Below, one piece after another: positions 9,409 to 19,304 of a stretch of 64,000 nucleotides of DNA (within the stretch, counting starts at the first letter, position 1; each line of letters starts with the position of its first letter). Below the pieces are notes generated by a model. The model was not told the DNA's origin. It saw only the letters and a program-made list of their open reading frames with translations, and ran no database searches. Origin of the DNA: Allobosea psychrotolerans (lineage in GTDB: Bacteria > Pseudomonadota > Alphaproteobacteria > Rhizobiales > Beijerinckiaceae); the NCBI RefSeq assembly GCF_002917105.1, contig NZ_PQFZ01000009.1, forward strand, positions 124,001 to 188,000, written 5' to 3'. The translations under genes were made by a program, and so were the position numbers.

Positions 9409-9482
9409 CGTCATTGCGAGCGCAGCGAAGCAATCCAGCTTCAGGCGCACCCCTGGATTGCTTCGCTGCGCTCGCGATGACG
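9409..9482. repeat. Long palindromic repeat downstream of recR
   Basis: Two 30-bp arms (9409-9438 and 9453-9482) match at 29 of 30 positions when one is reverse-complemented. The arm begins CGTCATTGCGAGCGCAGCGA. The 14-bp loop is GCTTCAGGCGCACC-like. It lies between the convergent ends of recR and the outer-membrane protein gene. A diverged relative lies at 22932-23056. Confidence 0.85.
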
Positions 9483-9516
9483 GGCACTGGTGCGCAGAGC
9501 CGCCGGCGGCGCCTGC

Positions 9517-10212
9517 TCAGAACTTGTAGGCGAGGCTCGCGCGCACGCTATGCGTCTTCGCCTCCTGCTCGCCGGTGAGGCCCAGCGCGGAGTTCCGGGC
9601 CGTGGGGTCGAACTTGCCGTAATCGGTGTAGCGGTATTCCGCTCCCAGGATCAGGTTGCTGGTCAAGGCGTAGTTGACGCCGCCGCCGAACGTCCAGCCG
9701 GCCCTGGAAACCTGCGTGCTCCCACCGAGGCCGGAGACGGGATCGTAGGATCTGAGATTGAATTCGGTGAAGGCCGCGCCGCCCGTGCCGTAGATCATCA
9801 CGGTGTCGAAGGCGTAGCCGATGCGGCCGCGCAGCGAGGCCTGCCAGTCGCGCTGGCTGCGTCCGAGCCCGAAGCTGCCGCGCTCCTGCAAGGCTTCGAG
9901 ATCGCCTTCGAGACCGAGCACGATCGAGTCGAACTGGACATTCAGGCCGGCCTGTCCGCCGCCGAGCGCGCTTCCCGGCGTATCACGGAAAGTGCCGGCA
10001 TAGCCCAGCCCGGTGGCGGAGAGCTGCCGGATCTTGTCCGAACCCCAGGAGTAGCCGCCCTGCGCGCCGAGATAGAAGCCGGTCCAGGAGTAGAAGCTCG
10101 GCAAGGCCGGCGCGGGCGGCAATTGCCTGCTCGAGGACAGATCGGCAGCCATGGCGCCGCCGCCGGTCAGGATCAGCAGGGCGGCCAGCGCAGTTCTCAG
10201 CGGCGTTCTCAT
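9517..10212 (-). CDS. Outer-membrane beta-barrel protein (Omp25/opacity type)
   Basis: Predicted small porin-like outer-membrane protein, 231 residues. The ATG at 10212 gives the signal peptide MRTPLRTALAALLILTGGGA followed by MAA/D cleavage. The mature N-terminal SWTGFYLGAQGGYSWG is the hallmark of the rhizobial/Brucella Omp25-Omp31 barrel group. Alternating beta strands follow, with VNYALTSNLILGAEYRYTDYG late and a C-terminal LAYKF whose final Phe fits BAM recognition. The frame extends upstream to 10308 but lacks signal character there. Role: probably envelope structure; no specific substrate can be named. Confidence 0.88.
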   Translation of the reverse strand: MRTPLRTALAALLILTGGGAMAADLSSSRQLPPAPALPSFYSWTGFYLGAQGGYSWGSDKIRQLSATGLGYAGTFRDTPGSALGGGQAGLNVQFDSIVLGLEGDLEALQERGSFGLGRSQRDWQASLRGRIGYAFDTVMIYGTGGAAFTEFNLRSYDPVSGLGGSTQVSRAGWTFGGGVNYALTSNLILGAEYRYTDYGKFDPTARNSALGLTGEQEAKTHSVRASLAYKF

Positions 10213-10533
10213 CGCGACCTCAACTCTCAAACGACATCTGGGACTCGGGGCTCTGGCGCCGCACCTTGCAGCACGGCCCTTCCGGAGCATCCGAGCCTTT
10301 CCGCGCATTCGTCACGCGCGCCGGTCCTTGAACAGAAGAAAGCGTTAAGGTTAACAATCACCTAAGCTGCCGCACCGGCGCTGATACGGAACCAGCGTGG
10401 CGCTGCGTTGTTGCAGCCACGCTGTCGTCATTGCATTGAGCGCCGAAGGCCGAAGCCAGCGCTGGATCGCTCACGATCCGCTGCGGAAAAATTTCGGTCG
10501 CTGAAATTCCCAGACGAAATAGAGACTCTAGAA
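10213..10533. other. Intergenic region with hairpin between OMP and phosphoesterase genes
   Basis: This 321-bp divergent region holds no convincing gene. It contains a perfect 9-bp stem CAGCGTGGC (10393-10401) and GCCACGCTG (10416-10424) with a 14-base loop, and an A/T-rich patch GCGTTAAGGTTAACAATC near 10345. Promoters for both flanking genes should lie here. Confidence 0.5.
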
Positions 10534-11901
10534 ATGACAGACGAGCCGATTAAAGCGCTTCTTCCAAAGTCGGGCGGCCACCAGTTCGTAATGTATGGAG
10601 ATTCATGTTCCGGCGTTCCAGGCGCATTGCACGAGCGAACCTTTGCGGACGTGAATGCTATCGTGAATCGATTAAGCCCCGGTCCTGAGTTTATATTATT
10701 TCCCGGCGATGAAATTATTGGCTTAACTCCTGATCCCACTGCTTTACGCGACCAGTGGAAACACTGGTTCGATGTCGAAATGGCCTGGCTCGATCGCCAG
10801 AAAACGCCGATGTGGCACACGACAGGTAATCACACAGCCTATGACAGGATGAGCGAAGACATTTTCAGGGAGGTCCTCCAGCTTCCTGATAATGGTCCGA
10901 AGGATCAAAAAGGCCTGTCCTATTGGGTCCGTCGCGACGATTTATTGATGGTCTTCGTCCACACCCTTTGGTCCGGCCTCGGTGGCGAAGGGCATGTTGA
11001 AACCGAATGGTTGGAAGCCGTTCTCAAGCAGCACGCCGACGCAAAGTATAAAATCGTGCTCGGTCATCACCCGGTGTTTCCGGTGAACGGATTTTCCGGA
11101 ACTTATCAGCGCGAGATCGGGCACGAATATGCCGAGACGTTCTGGAACATTTTGGTGGATGCCGGCGTCTTTGCTTATGTATGCAGCCATATTCTCGCTT
11201 ACGACGTTCAGGTGCATCACGGCGTGCTTCAGATATGTACGGCAGGAGCCGGAACAGCGCACAGAATGCCGGAAGATGTTGAGTATCTTCACTGTATTCA
11301 GGCGGCGCTCGATGAGGACGGCCTAAGATATCAGGTTCTGGATACGGGCGGCGTTGTCCGAGAACGGCTGCAATGGCCGCCGAAACCTGTCGGCACGTCT
11401 TCCGAATGGCGGCGTCTTGCAGCCGGCAGATCTGAGGCGCCCTTTACCGGATTGATAGATGCCGGAGATATTGTCGCGTTTCGTGTCACCGGGAGAACGG
11501 CGTTAAAGCCTTGGGCTCCGGAGCAGACGCTGTTCACTGCCCATTCCCCCGAGGCGATCGCTCCTATCTGGCTTGGTTCGCGCGGCCCGAACCAGACCCT
11601 CACGCTCGTCGTGGGAAAGCAGCCCGGACGGAGCCCCTCATATTGGTTTGGGCCCGATCTGCCTGCCAACGGCGATTTCGATTTCCATGTCGCGTTTTAT
11701 CCGGAGATGGGGCCTGGAGGTATTCTCTATCGCGCCCATCGGGAAACCGTATGGACCTCGCTCAAGGCTGCCGCGGCAACCGGAGTTGAAAACGTTCGAT
11801 GGCCCAACGCGTGGAATGTTGGGTATGGTCAGCATGGATCCGCTGACCGCCCGTTCAAAGGTCATGACCTGGCGGTGAATGTTTGCATGGGATCGTCCTA
11901 A
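10534..11901 (+). CDS. Calcineurin-like metallophosphoesterase, degenerate motifs
   Basis: Probable cytosolic metallophosphoesterase-fold protein, 455 residues from ATG 10534 (MTDEPIKALLP). The frame continues upstream to 10408 but that part is not protein-like. Family motifs appear in order: FVMYGDSCSG, LFPGDEI, HTTGNHTAYD, VLGHHPVFP and CSHILAYDV. Two sites deviate: the first motif lacks the usual Asp-x-His, and the final Gly-His-x-His is Ser-His-Ile-Leu. The last 150 residues form an unassigned beta-rich domain. Codon use is clearly less GC-rich than neighbours, for example TTTATATTATTTCCCGG near 10690, suggesting acquisition. Substrate unknown. Confidence 0.7.
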   Translation: MTDEPIKALLPKSGGHQFVMYGDSCSGVPGALHERTFADVNAIVNRLSPGPEFILFPGDEIIGLTPDPTALRDQWKHWFDVEMAWLDRQKTPMWHTTGNHTAYDRMSEDIFREVLQLPDNGPKDQKGLSYWVRRDDLLMVFVHTLWSGLGGEGHVETEWLEAVLKQHADAKYKIVLGHHPVFPVNGFSGTYQREIGHEYAETFWNILVDAGVFAYVCSHILAYDVQVHHGVLQICTAGAGTAHRMPEDVEYLHCIQAALDEDGLRYQVLDTGGVVRERLQWPPKPVGTSSEWRRLAAGRSEAPFTGLIDAGDIVAFRVTGRTALKPWAPEQTLFTAHSPEAIAPIWLGSRGPNQTLTLVVGKQPGRSPSYWFGPDLPANGDFDFHVAFYPEMGPGGILYRAHRETVWTSLKAAAATGVENVRWPNAWNVGYGQHGSADRPFKGHDLAVNVCMGSS

Positions 11902-11937
11902 GGTGTCATTTCATCCCCGACTTGCCCCGATCAGCCG

Positions 11938-12987
11938 ATGGCCTTCCTGAAACGCATTGCCGGGTTGGCCAGCGCAGCCGTGGCTCTGGGCTATGTCTAT
12001 GGCGCGGTGTCGCGGCGCTTCACACGGAAATCGCGGGAGGCTGCGCGCGGGCGCACGGCCTCATCGCCGCTGGAGATGACCTGGCTCGGCTGGAAGGACG
12101 TGCTGCTGCGCTTTTTCGGCAATATGGCCGAGAACCGGCTGGCCTCGCTCGCCGGGGCGGTCGCCTTCTACACCTTGTTGTCGCTGGTGCCGGCGCTCTC
12201 GCTCCTGGTGACGATCTATCGCTCCTTCACCGATCCCTTGACCATCGCCGAGCAGCTCGACGGCCTCACCGTCGTCTTCCCCCAGGCCGCACGCGACCTC
12301 ATCCATGAGCAGGCCATGCGGCTTGCCGGGCAGAGCGCCTCGGCGCTGTCGCTCACCGTCCTGATCAGCGTCCTCGTCGCCTTCTGGAGCGCGAACGCCG
12401 CCGTGAAGGCGATTTTCGATGCACTCAACATCATCTATCGCGAGCGCGAGAAGCGCAGCTTCCTCAAGCTCAATGCCCTGTCGCTGCTGACCACGATCAG
12501 CGGCGTGGTGCTGCTGGCGGCGGCGCTGATCGTCATCGCCTCCGTGCCTGTCGTGACCGCGCTGTTTCCCTTCGCCTATGAGCTGGAACGGCTGTTGCGA
12601 CTGGTGCGCTGGCCGTTCTTCCTCGTCGTCGCGATGCTCTCCATCGCCTGCCTCTACTGGATCGGCCCGAGCCGGCGCGCGGCGCGCTTCGCCTGGGTGA
12701 TGCCCGGTGCGGTCGGCGCGGCCTTGCTCTGGGCCGCCGCGTCCTGGGCCTTTTCCTGGTATGTCGGAACGCTCGGCAACTACACTGCGACCTATGGGTC
12801 GCTTGCGACCGTCGTGGTGTTCATGACCTGGCTCTGGCTTTCGGCGGTGATCGTGCTCGCCGGGGCCGAATTCAATGCCGAGCTCGAACACCAGACCGCC
12901 CACGACACCACCATGGGCAACCCCAAGCCGCTGGGCCAGCGCGGCGCGACCATGGCCGATTCGGTCGGCGAACCGACGGCGGATTGA
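11938..12987 (+). CDS. YihY/BrkB family inner-membrane protein
   Basis: Polytopic membrane protein of 349 residues in the YihY/UPF0761 family, once misnamed RNase BN. The family core begins LLRFFGNMAENRLASLAGAV near residue 58 and continues AFYTLLSLVPALSLLV. Six hydrophobic segments follow, with the conserved GNYTATYGSLATVVVFMTWL near residues 279-298. The molecular function is uncertain; transport or envelope roles have been proposed. The end overlaps or abuts the FAD oxidoreductase gene, so they are probably one operon. Confidence 0.9.
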   Translation: MAFLKRIAGLASAAVALGYVYGAVSRRFTRKSREAARGRTASSPLEMTWLGWKDVLLRFFGNMAENRLASLAGAVAFYTLLSLVPALSLLVTIYRSFTDPLTIAEQLDGLTVVFPQAARDLIHEQAMRLAGQSASALSLTVLISVLVAFWSANAAVKAIFDALNIIYREREKRSFLKLNALSLLTTISGVVLLAAALIVIASVPVVTALFPFAYELERLLRLVRWPFFLVVAMLSIACLYWIGPSRRAARFAWVMPGAVGAALLWAAASWAFSWYVGTLGNYTATYGSLATVVVFMTWLWLSAVIVLAGAEFNAELEHQTAHDTTMGNPKPLGQRGATMADSVGEPTAD

Positions 12988-12992
12988 GGCGG

Positions 12993-14234
12993 ATGCTGGA
13001 TCCAGACACCACCCGCCAGGACGATCTGCGCAGCGGCCGCGGCCCATGGCTTTCCGGCCCGGCACGCCCGGCCAGCGAAGAGCTGGTGGCCGATATCCAG
13101 TGCGATGTCGCGATCGTCGGCGGCGGCATCACCGGCGCGATGGTGGCAGAACATCTCTCCGCCTTCGGCCACAGGGTCATCGTGATCGATCGCGAGCGGG
13201 AGGGTTTCGGCAGCACGGCTGCCAGCACCGCCATGCTGCAATGGGAGATCGACCTGCCGCTGCGCCGGCTGGCGGAGCTTTATGGCTTCGACCGCGCCGC
13301 CGACGTCTATCGCCGCAGCTTCCGCGCCGTAGCGGGCCTCGGCGAGCTGGTCGCGCGGCTGGGACTCGGCTCGGCCTTCATTCCGCGCGAGACGGTCTAT
13401 CTTGCCGCGGGCGAGGTCGGCCCGCGCGAGCTTCGGGACGAGCATATCCTGCGCGAGCGGGCCGGCCTTCCCGGCGCTCTGCTCGACCATGCGACGCTGC
13501 TCGGCGCCTTCGGTTTCGACCGCGCGGCCGCGCTCGTCTCGCCGGGCTCCGCCGAAGCCGACCCGCTCAGCCTGTGCCACGCCTTGCTGGCGCAAGCCGC
13601 CGGGCGCGGGGCGCGCCTGGTCCGGGACGAGGCAATTGCTTTCGAGAGCAGCTCGCAAGCGGCCGCCGTCACACTCGCTGGCGGGCGGACCGTCGAAGCC
13701 GGCCATATCGTGCTGGCGACCGGCTATGTGATGCCCGCTTGCGTGACGAGCGACCTGCACCGGACCGCCTCGAGCTGGGCGATCGCGACCCTGCCGCAGC
13801 CGCCGGCGGCGCTCTGGCCCGGCCCTGCCCTCATCTGGGAGGCTTCGCAGGACTATATCTACTGCCGCACGACGACCGATGGCCGCATCGTGCTCGGCGG
13901 CGAGGATGAAGCGACCGAGGATCCCGAGCTGCGCGAGCGGCTGGGCCCGCAGAAGACGAAAGCCCTGCTCGGCAAGCTCAAGGCTCTCCTGCCGCAGGCC
14001 GAGCCGACGCTTGGCCATGCCTGGTCGGGCGCCTTCGGGCAGACTTCGGACGGGTTGCCCTTGATCGGGCGGGTGCCCGGGCAGGCGCGCATGCTCGCGG
14101 CCTATGGCTATGGCGGCAACGGCATCACCTTCAGCTTCGTCGCCTCGCGCCTGCTCGCTTCGCTGATCGGCGGGGTGGAAGCGCCATGGTTCCAGCATTT
14201 CGCGATCGACCGGCGCGACCCGACCAAGCCGTGA
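12993..14234 (+). CDS. FAD-dependent oxidoreductase (DAO family)
   Basis: Predicted cytosolic flavoenzyme of the D-amino-acid oxidase/glycine oxidase superfamily, 413 residues. The dinucleotide-binding motif CDVAIVGGGITGAMVAEHL lies near residues 37-55. GFGSTAASTAMLQWEID follows, and the C-terminal FAD motif is YGYGGNGITFSF. There is no Rieske domain. The ATG at 12993 is chosen; a TTG at 12984 in the same frame would overlap the yihY stop. The true substrate (amine, amino acid or glycerol type) cannot be told from sequence. Confidence 0.85.
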   Translation: MLDPDTTRQDDLRSGRGPWLSGPARPASEELVADIQCDVAIVGGGITGAMVAEHLSAFGHRVIVIDREREGFGSTAASTAMLQWEIDLPLRRLAELYGFDRAADVYRRSFRAVAGLGELVARLGLGSAFIPRETVYLAAGEVGPRELRDEHILRERAGLPGALLDHATLLGAFGFDRAAALVSPGSAEADPLSLCHALLAQAAGRGARLVRDEAIAFESSSQAAAVTLAGGRTVEAGHIVLATGYVMPACVTSDLHRTASSWAIATLPQPPAALWPGPALIWEASQDYIYCRTTTDGRIVLGGEDEATEDPELRERLGPQKTKALLGKLKALLPQAEPTLGHAWSGAFGQTSDGLPLIGRVPGQARMLAAYGYGGNGITFSFVASRLLASLIGGVEAPWFQHFAIDRRDPTKP

Positions 14235-14360
14235 GCCCTGCCCGCGATTGCGCGGCTGCAATCATGAGCTTGCCGGCGCCAGGGGCGACAAGGCGGGCGA
14301 AGATCGCCATGTTCCGGCTCACACGGCCAAGTGAAGGCCGGCTCATTTTCGGAGGCTGCC

Positions 14361-15242
14361 ATGGTCGCGGTCCAAGATTCCTTCCGGGACGCCACATCCG
14401 CTTCGCCCGTCCGGCTCGAAGCGCTGGATGCGCCCTTCCATATCGGCGCGGTGGCACTGCGGGTTCACGATCTGGCGAAGCTGACGGCGTTCTATCGTGA
14501 CGCGATCGGCCTTGCCCTGATCCATCAGGAGCCGGGCCTCGCCACGCTCGGCGTCGATGGCGAGGTTCTGGTGCGGCTGGAGGAGGGCGCCGAGCGCCCG
14601 ACCTCGCCGGCCGGCCTGTTCCACCTCGCCATCCTGCTGCCCTCGCGCGGCGCCCTGGCCGATTGGGTCGGCCACGCCGCCAATGCGCGCATCGCGATCG
14701 AAGGCGCCTCCGACCACCTCGTCAGCGAGGCGCTCTATCTGTCGGACCCCGAAGGCAACGGCATCGAGATCTACCGCGACCGCCCGCGCGCCGACTGGCC
14801 GCGCCGCGACGGTGCGATCAAGATGGCGACCGAGCGGCTCGATCTGCAGGCGCTGCTGAGCGAGGCGCAGGCCGGCGCCTATGCCGGCATGCCGAGCGGC
14901 ACGCGCATGGGCCATATCCATCTGCGCGTCGGCGATACGGCGGAGGCCGAGGCGTTCTACGCCGGCAAGCTCGGCTTCGCGCTGATGGTGCGCTATCCTG
15001 GCGCGAGCTTCCTCTCCAGCGGCGGTTATCACCACCATATCGCCGGCAATATCTGGAACAGCCGGGGCGCCGGCGCACGCGGCGAGGGCGAGGCGGGGCT
15101 CGGCTTTTTCGAGCTGGTGGCTCGCGAGGCCGGGGATTTCGAGGCGATGCGCCAGCGCATCCTGGCTGCCGGCGGCAGCGAGGATGCCAAGGGACCCTCG
15201 ATCGCCGATCCCTGGGGCAACCGGCTCGTACTGCGTCGCTGA
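14361..15242 (+). CDS. Two-domain VOC protein (CatE-like ring-cleavage dioxygenase)
   Basis: Vicinal-oxygen-chelate protein, 293 residues, with two tandem VOC modules. The first starts IGAVALRVHDLAKLTAFYRD and ends LSDPEGNGIEIYRDRP. The second starts MGHIHLRVGDTAEAEAFYAG and ends IADPWGNRLVLRR. Metal ligands are plausible at His in GHIHLR, His in the GGYHHHIAGNIW stretch, and a late Glu or Asp. That layout matches Bacillus CatE/YfiE-type catechol-2,3-dioxygenase-like proteins, but the substrate is unproven. The ATG at 14361 follows CGGAGG closely. A longer frame from 14331 has no such site. Confidence 0.85.
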   Translation: MVAVQDSFRDATSASPVRLEALDAPFHIGAVALRVHDLAKLTAFYRDAIGLALIHQEPGLATLGVDGEVLVRLEEGAERPTSPAGLFHLAILLPSRGALADWVGHAANARIAIEGASDHLVSEALYLSDPEGNGIEIYRDRPRADWPRRDGAIKMATERLDLQALLSEAQAGAYAGMPSGTRMGHIHLRVGDTAEAEAFYAGKLGFALMVRYPGASFLSSGGYHHHIAGNIWNSRGAGARGEGEAGLGFFELVAREAGDFEAMRQRILAAGGSEDAKGPSIADPWGNRLVLRR

Positions 15243-15248
15243 GCGGCC

Positions 15249-15318
15249 AGAGCATTTTCGAGCGAAGTGGATACCGCTTCGCGTGAAGAAAATGCGTCTA
15301 ACAAAGATTGAGAGCAAT
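15249..15318. repeat. Interspersed repeat, family A copy 1
   Basis: Begins AGAGCATTTTCGAGCGAAGT and continues through CACCGCTTCGCGT-like sequence to AAAATGCG, then AACAAAGA. It closely matches copies at 21266-21330 and, inverted, at 27885-27957. Inverted arms GCATTTTC/GAAAATGC and GCGAAG/CTTCGC predict a hairpin. It lies between the convergent VOC and GNAT genes. Confidence 0.8.
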
Positions 15319-15358
15319 CGAACGATCGGATCGGATTGGACCGGAAATTGCCCTCGGC

Positions 15359-15807
15359 TCAGCGCTCCAGCAGATGCGTACGCGTCGCGCCGCTGGGATC
15401 GCGCCGAAAACCTTCCGCATCCCAGAAGGCGGTGGCGCGGTCATCCGCCGCGCGCAGGGAGAGCCGCGCCGCCACGGCAAAACCCTGCTGGATCAGGGCC
15501 GCGGCGATGGCGCGCCCGACGCCATGGCGGCGGCGGGCGGGCCGCACATAGAGGTGGCGCAGCCGGGCGAGATCCGGCTCCGGGTCGTAAGGGTCGGGCG
15601 TGAGTGCGCCCAGCCCTGCCAACTCACCCTCCGCGAAGGCTGCGAAGAGCACAGGCAGATCGGCATCGCTGGCATAGTCGCCGCGCGCGACCTCCTCGGC
15701 CAAGCGATCGAGGAAGGCGTAATCCTCCCCGGCCGCCTCTTGCCGCAAGGCCTCGAAACCGTCCGGCAGCGCAGCGCTGACGCGGACGATCTGAATCGTG
15801 GTCGACG

Positions 15808-15811
<4 letters not shown>
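15359..15811 (-). CDS. GNAT family N-acetyltransferase
   Basis: Predicted acetyl-CoA-dependent acyltransferase, 150 residues. The GNAT core reads [20 protein letters not shown] (near residues 84-103). Its acetyl-CoA loop is a RxxGxG/A variant, followed by [10 protein letters not shown] near the C terminus. The GTG start overlaps the cysK stop by four bases (GTGA), so it is translationally coupled to cysK. The acceptor is unknown; linkage to cysteine synthase hints at a small amino-acid or thiol substrate, which is only inference. Confidence 0.85.
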
Positions 15812-16794
<983 letters not shown>

Positions 16795-16872
16795 GGGATC
16801 CTCCTGGGAATGATCGTGATTGATGGCGACGCTAATTCAATTCACAGCCCGTGTCGATGATAGGCCTTATAT

Positions 16873-16887
16873 ACAAATTCAGATTGT
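16873..16887. promoter_or_regulatory. Imperfect dyad between rrf2 and cysK
   Basis: ACAAATTCAGATTGT has perfect ACAA/TTGT ends (10 of 15 positions symmetrical) and overlaps the stop codon of the Rrf2 gene, about 80 bp before the cysK start. With adjacent TATATA it could be a promoter/operator for cysK. Low specificity. Confidence 0.3.
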
Positions 16888-17331
16888 GAAATCAGCCGTC
16901 GCACCCGCCCCGTCAAAGGCTGCGCGCCGCTCCGCCTGCTGGCACAGCTCCTCGACCGTGACTCCATCCAGTGTCGAGAGAAAGGCCTGCGAGGCTCGTT
17001 CCACCTGCGGGCCGACTACGAGATCGATCAGGCGCGATTGCGGCATCGGACCGAGGCCGTCCTCGCCAGCCTCCTGCATCGCCGCGCGCGCGATCTCGCC
17101 GGCGGTGATCCGGCGGCGCTCGCGCGCCAGCTCATAGCCGCCGCGGGGACCGCGAACGCCCTTCAGGATGCCGACCCGGACCAGCGCCTGCAGCAGCGTC
17201 TCGAGATGGCGCGGCGGCAGATCGTGCCGCGCCGCCAGCATTTTGGCCGCAACCGGCGAGGGCCGCGCATGCAAGGCGATATCGACCACCGCCGCGATGG
17301 CGAGCAGGCTGCGGCGCGAGAGCAGGTTCAC
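16879..17331 (-). CDS. Rrf2 family transcriptional regulator
   Basis: DNA-binding regulator of 150 residues. The winged helix spans residues 1-80, with [19 protein letters not shown], then [19 protein letters not shown] and [12 protein letters not shown], the Rrf2 wing. It lacks the three-cysteine cluster of IscR (only Cys129 is seen), so it probably does not bind an Fe-S cluster. CymR, a cysteine-metabolism regulator of the same family, works with CysK. The position directly upstream of cysK makes an analogous role attractive but unproven. The GTG start overlaps the dut stop by four bases. Confidence 0.88.
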   Translation of the reverse strand: MNLLSRRSLLAIAAVVDIALHARPSPVAAKMLAARHDLPPRHLETLLQALVRVGILKGVRGPRGGYELARERRRITAGEIARAAMQEAGEDGLGPMPQSRLIDLVVGPQVERASQAFLSTLDGVTVEELCQQAERRAAFDGAGATADFTI

Positions 17332-17819
17332 GCGTCGGCTCCCTTGATCACGTCCGACTTGGGCGCGTCCGAAACGCCCGTCGAGCCGAAGCCGCCGGCG
17401 CCGCGCGCGGTTTCATCCAGGATTGCCGTCTCGAGGAGATTGGCCTGCGTGACCGGCGCGATCACCAATTGCGCGATGCGGTCGCCACGACGGATCGTGA
17501 AGGGCTCCTGGCCCAGATTGACCAGGATCGCCGTGACCTCGCCGCGATAGTCGCTGTCGACCGTGCCCGGTGCGTTGAGCAGGGTGATGCCATGCCTCAA
17601 CGCCAGTCCCGAGCGTGGGCGCACCTGCGCCTCGAAACCGGCAGGCAGCTGCAGGGCAAGGCCGGTGGGAACCGCGATGCGCTCGCCGGGCGCCATGACG
17701 AGCGTGCCCTCCTCTTCCAGCGCCGCGCGCAGATCGAGCCCCGCGGCGCCCGCGCTTTCATAGGCTGGCAGCGGCAGCCCGGCGCCATGCCCGACGCGGC
17801 GTACGGGGATCGTGACCAT
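17328..17819 (-). CDS. dut: Deoxyuridine 5'-triphosphate nucleotidohydrolase
   Basis: Homotrimeric dUTPase that hydrolyses dUTP to dUMP and pyrophosphate. All five motifs are seen in 163 residues: [16 protein letters not shown] motif I (residues 22-33), [11 protein letters not shown] (69-79), [10 protein letters not shown] (86-95), [12 protein letters not shown] (113-124) and [10 protein letters not shown] (139-148). It lies 2 bp after coaBC and overlaps the Rrf2 gene. The coaBC-dut pairing is widespread in proteobacteria. Confidence 0.96.
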   Translation of the reverse strand: MVTIPVRRVGHGAGLPLPAYESAGAAGLDLRAALEEEGTLVMAPGERIAVPTGLALQLPAGFEAQVRPRSGLALRHGITLLNAPGTVDSDYRGEVTAILVNLGQEPFTIRRGDRIAQLVIAPVTQANLLETAILDETARGAGGFGSTGVSDAPKSDVIKGADA

Positions 17820-17821
17820 GC

Positions 17822-19135
17822 CTAGGCTCCCGCCTTCGAGACGCCCGTCAGCCCGGCGAGATGTGCGATCAGGCGACTCGCGACCTCCTCCTTCGCCAGG
17901 GTCGGCCAGGTCTCGACGCCGTCGCGGGTGACGAGATGGACGGTGTTGGAATCGCCGCCCATCACGCCGGTGCCGCCGACATCATTGGCGACGATCAGGT
18001 CGCAGCCCTTCCTCGCGAGCTTGGCGCGGGCATAGTCGATGACGTTTTCCGTCTCCGCCGCGAAGCCGACGACAAGCGCCGGCCGGCCGGTCTTGCGGTG
18101 AGCGACTGTCGCCAGGATGTCGGGATTCTCGACCAGCGCCAGGGCCGGCGTCCCACTGGGGCCCTTCTTCATCTTCTCCGGTGCTGCGTCCGCGACGCGC
18201 CAATCGGCGACGGCGGCCGCGAAGACCGCGATGTCGGCGGGCAGCGCCGCCTCGGTCGCCGCCAGCATCTCGCGAGCGGATTCGACATGGATCGTAGTGA
18301 CGCCGTCGGGGTCGGGCAGGCCGACGGGGCCGGAGACCAGCGTCACGCTGGCGCCAGCGGCTGCGGCTGCGGCTGCGATGGCATGGCCTTGCTTGCCCGA
18401 GGAGCGGTTGGCGATGTAGCGCACCGGGTCGATCGGCTCATGTGTCGGGCCCGAGGTGACGAGCACATGCTTCCCGGCAAGCGGCTTCTGCGCGATGGCC
18501 GCGCCTCCCGGCATGCGGCCGAGGAAGCCGATGGCACGCGGCTGCGCCGCCATATCGCCGGCCAAAGCGCGCTCGATCGCGGCCAGGATCTCGAGCGGTT
18601 CGGCCATGCGGCCCGGCCCGCTCTCGCCGCGCTCGGCCATGGCGCCGGAATTGGGCCCGACGACGAGCACGCCGTCCTTCTCGAGCTGCGCCATGTTGCG
18701 CCGTGTCGCCGGATGCTCCCACATCCTGGGATTCATCGCAGGCGCGATCAGGATGCGCTTGTCGGTGGCGAGCAGCGCGGTCGAGGCCAGGTCATTGGCG
18801 AGCCCCGTCGCCATCTTGGCGATGAGATCGGCCGTGGCGGGCGCGACGACGATGAGGTCGGTCGAACGCGACAGCGCGATATGGCCGATATCGGCCTCGT
18901 CGGTCAGCGAAAACAGATCGGTGAAGCAGCGCTCGCCGGCCAGCGACGAGACGGAGAGCGGCGTGACGAACTCCTCGCCCGCCTTGGTCAGGATGCAGCG
19001 CGAGGCGATGCCGTGATCCTTCAAGCGCCGGATCAGTTCCAGGCATTTATAGGCGGCGATGCCGCCGCCGATGATCAGGAGAACGGAGCGGGATGCGGAC
19101 AAGGGCGGAGGTTCCTGAGCCGGGATGCCCTTCAC
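17822..19135 (-). CDS. coaBC: Bifunctional phosphopantothenoylcysteine decarboxylase/synthetase
   Basis: Makes 4'-phosphopantetheine for coenzyme A. The N-terminal CoaC flavoprotein domain (about residues 15-195) shows [20 protein letters not shown], the catalytic-His region [10 protein letters not shown] and the substrate clamp [15 protein letters not shown]. The C-terminal CoaB domain begins [20 protein letters not shown] and includes [12 protein letters not shown]. It has 437 residues, normal length. It heads the dut-rrf2-cysK-GNAT run. Downstream of amn there is a repeat-rich gap before its start. Confidence 0.96.
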   Translation of the reverse strand: MKGIPAQEPPPLSASRSVLLIIGGGIAAYKCLELIRRLKDHGIASRCILTKAGEEFVTPLSVSSLAGERCFTDLFSLTDEADIGHIALSRSTDLIVVAPATADLIAKMATGLANDLASTALLATDKRILIAPAMNPRMWEHPATRRNMAQLEKDGVLVVGPNSGAMAERGESGPGRMAEPLEILAAIERALAGDMAAQPRAIGFLGRMPGGAAIAQKPLAGKHVLVTSGPTHEPIDPVRYIANRSSGKQGHAIAAAAAAAGASVTLVSGPVGLPDPDGVTTIHVESAREMLAATEAALPADIAVFAAAVADWRVADAAPEKMKKGPSGTPALALVENPDILATVAHRKTGRPALVVGFAAETENVIDYARAKLARKGCDLIVANDVGGTGVMGGDSNTVHLVTRDGVETWPTLAKEEVASRLIAHLAGLTGVSKAGA

Positions 19136-19178
19136 CTAGCATCCGGCGGGCGGGGCTGTCATGGGGCGGGCCGCCTTG

Positions 19179-19293
19179 CCGTCATGCTCGGGCGAAGACC
19201 CGAGCATCTCTTGCCGGAGGTTCTCGGGCCTGCGCGGAGTTTATCCTTGGGCCGATCGAAGATCGGACCCGAGGGCTTCGCCCGAGAATGACG
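19179..19293. repeat. Family C palindromes between amn and coaBC
   Basis: GTCATGCTCGGGCGAAGACC pairs with itself through CTCGGGC/GACCCGAG. A second hairpin has GGGCTTCGCCCGAG with AATGACGG after it. Together they form a composite CGTCAT...ATGACG element in the gap. It is related to elements at 24630, 43287 and 54220. Confidence 0.65.
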
Positions 19294-19304
19294 GCTGGTC
19301 TTCC

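Noticed and set aside
9409..9482. Simple Rho-independent terminator of recR
   Set aside because: The palindrome is far longer than needed and lacks a T-run; it matches a dispersed repeat instead.
12792..14261. 489-codon open frame antisense to the FAD oxidoreductase
   Set aside because: Overlaps two well-supported genes and has no recognisable domain.
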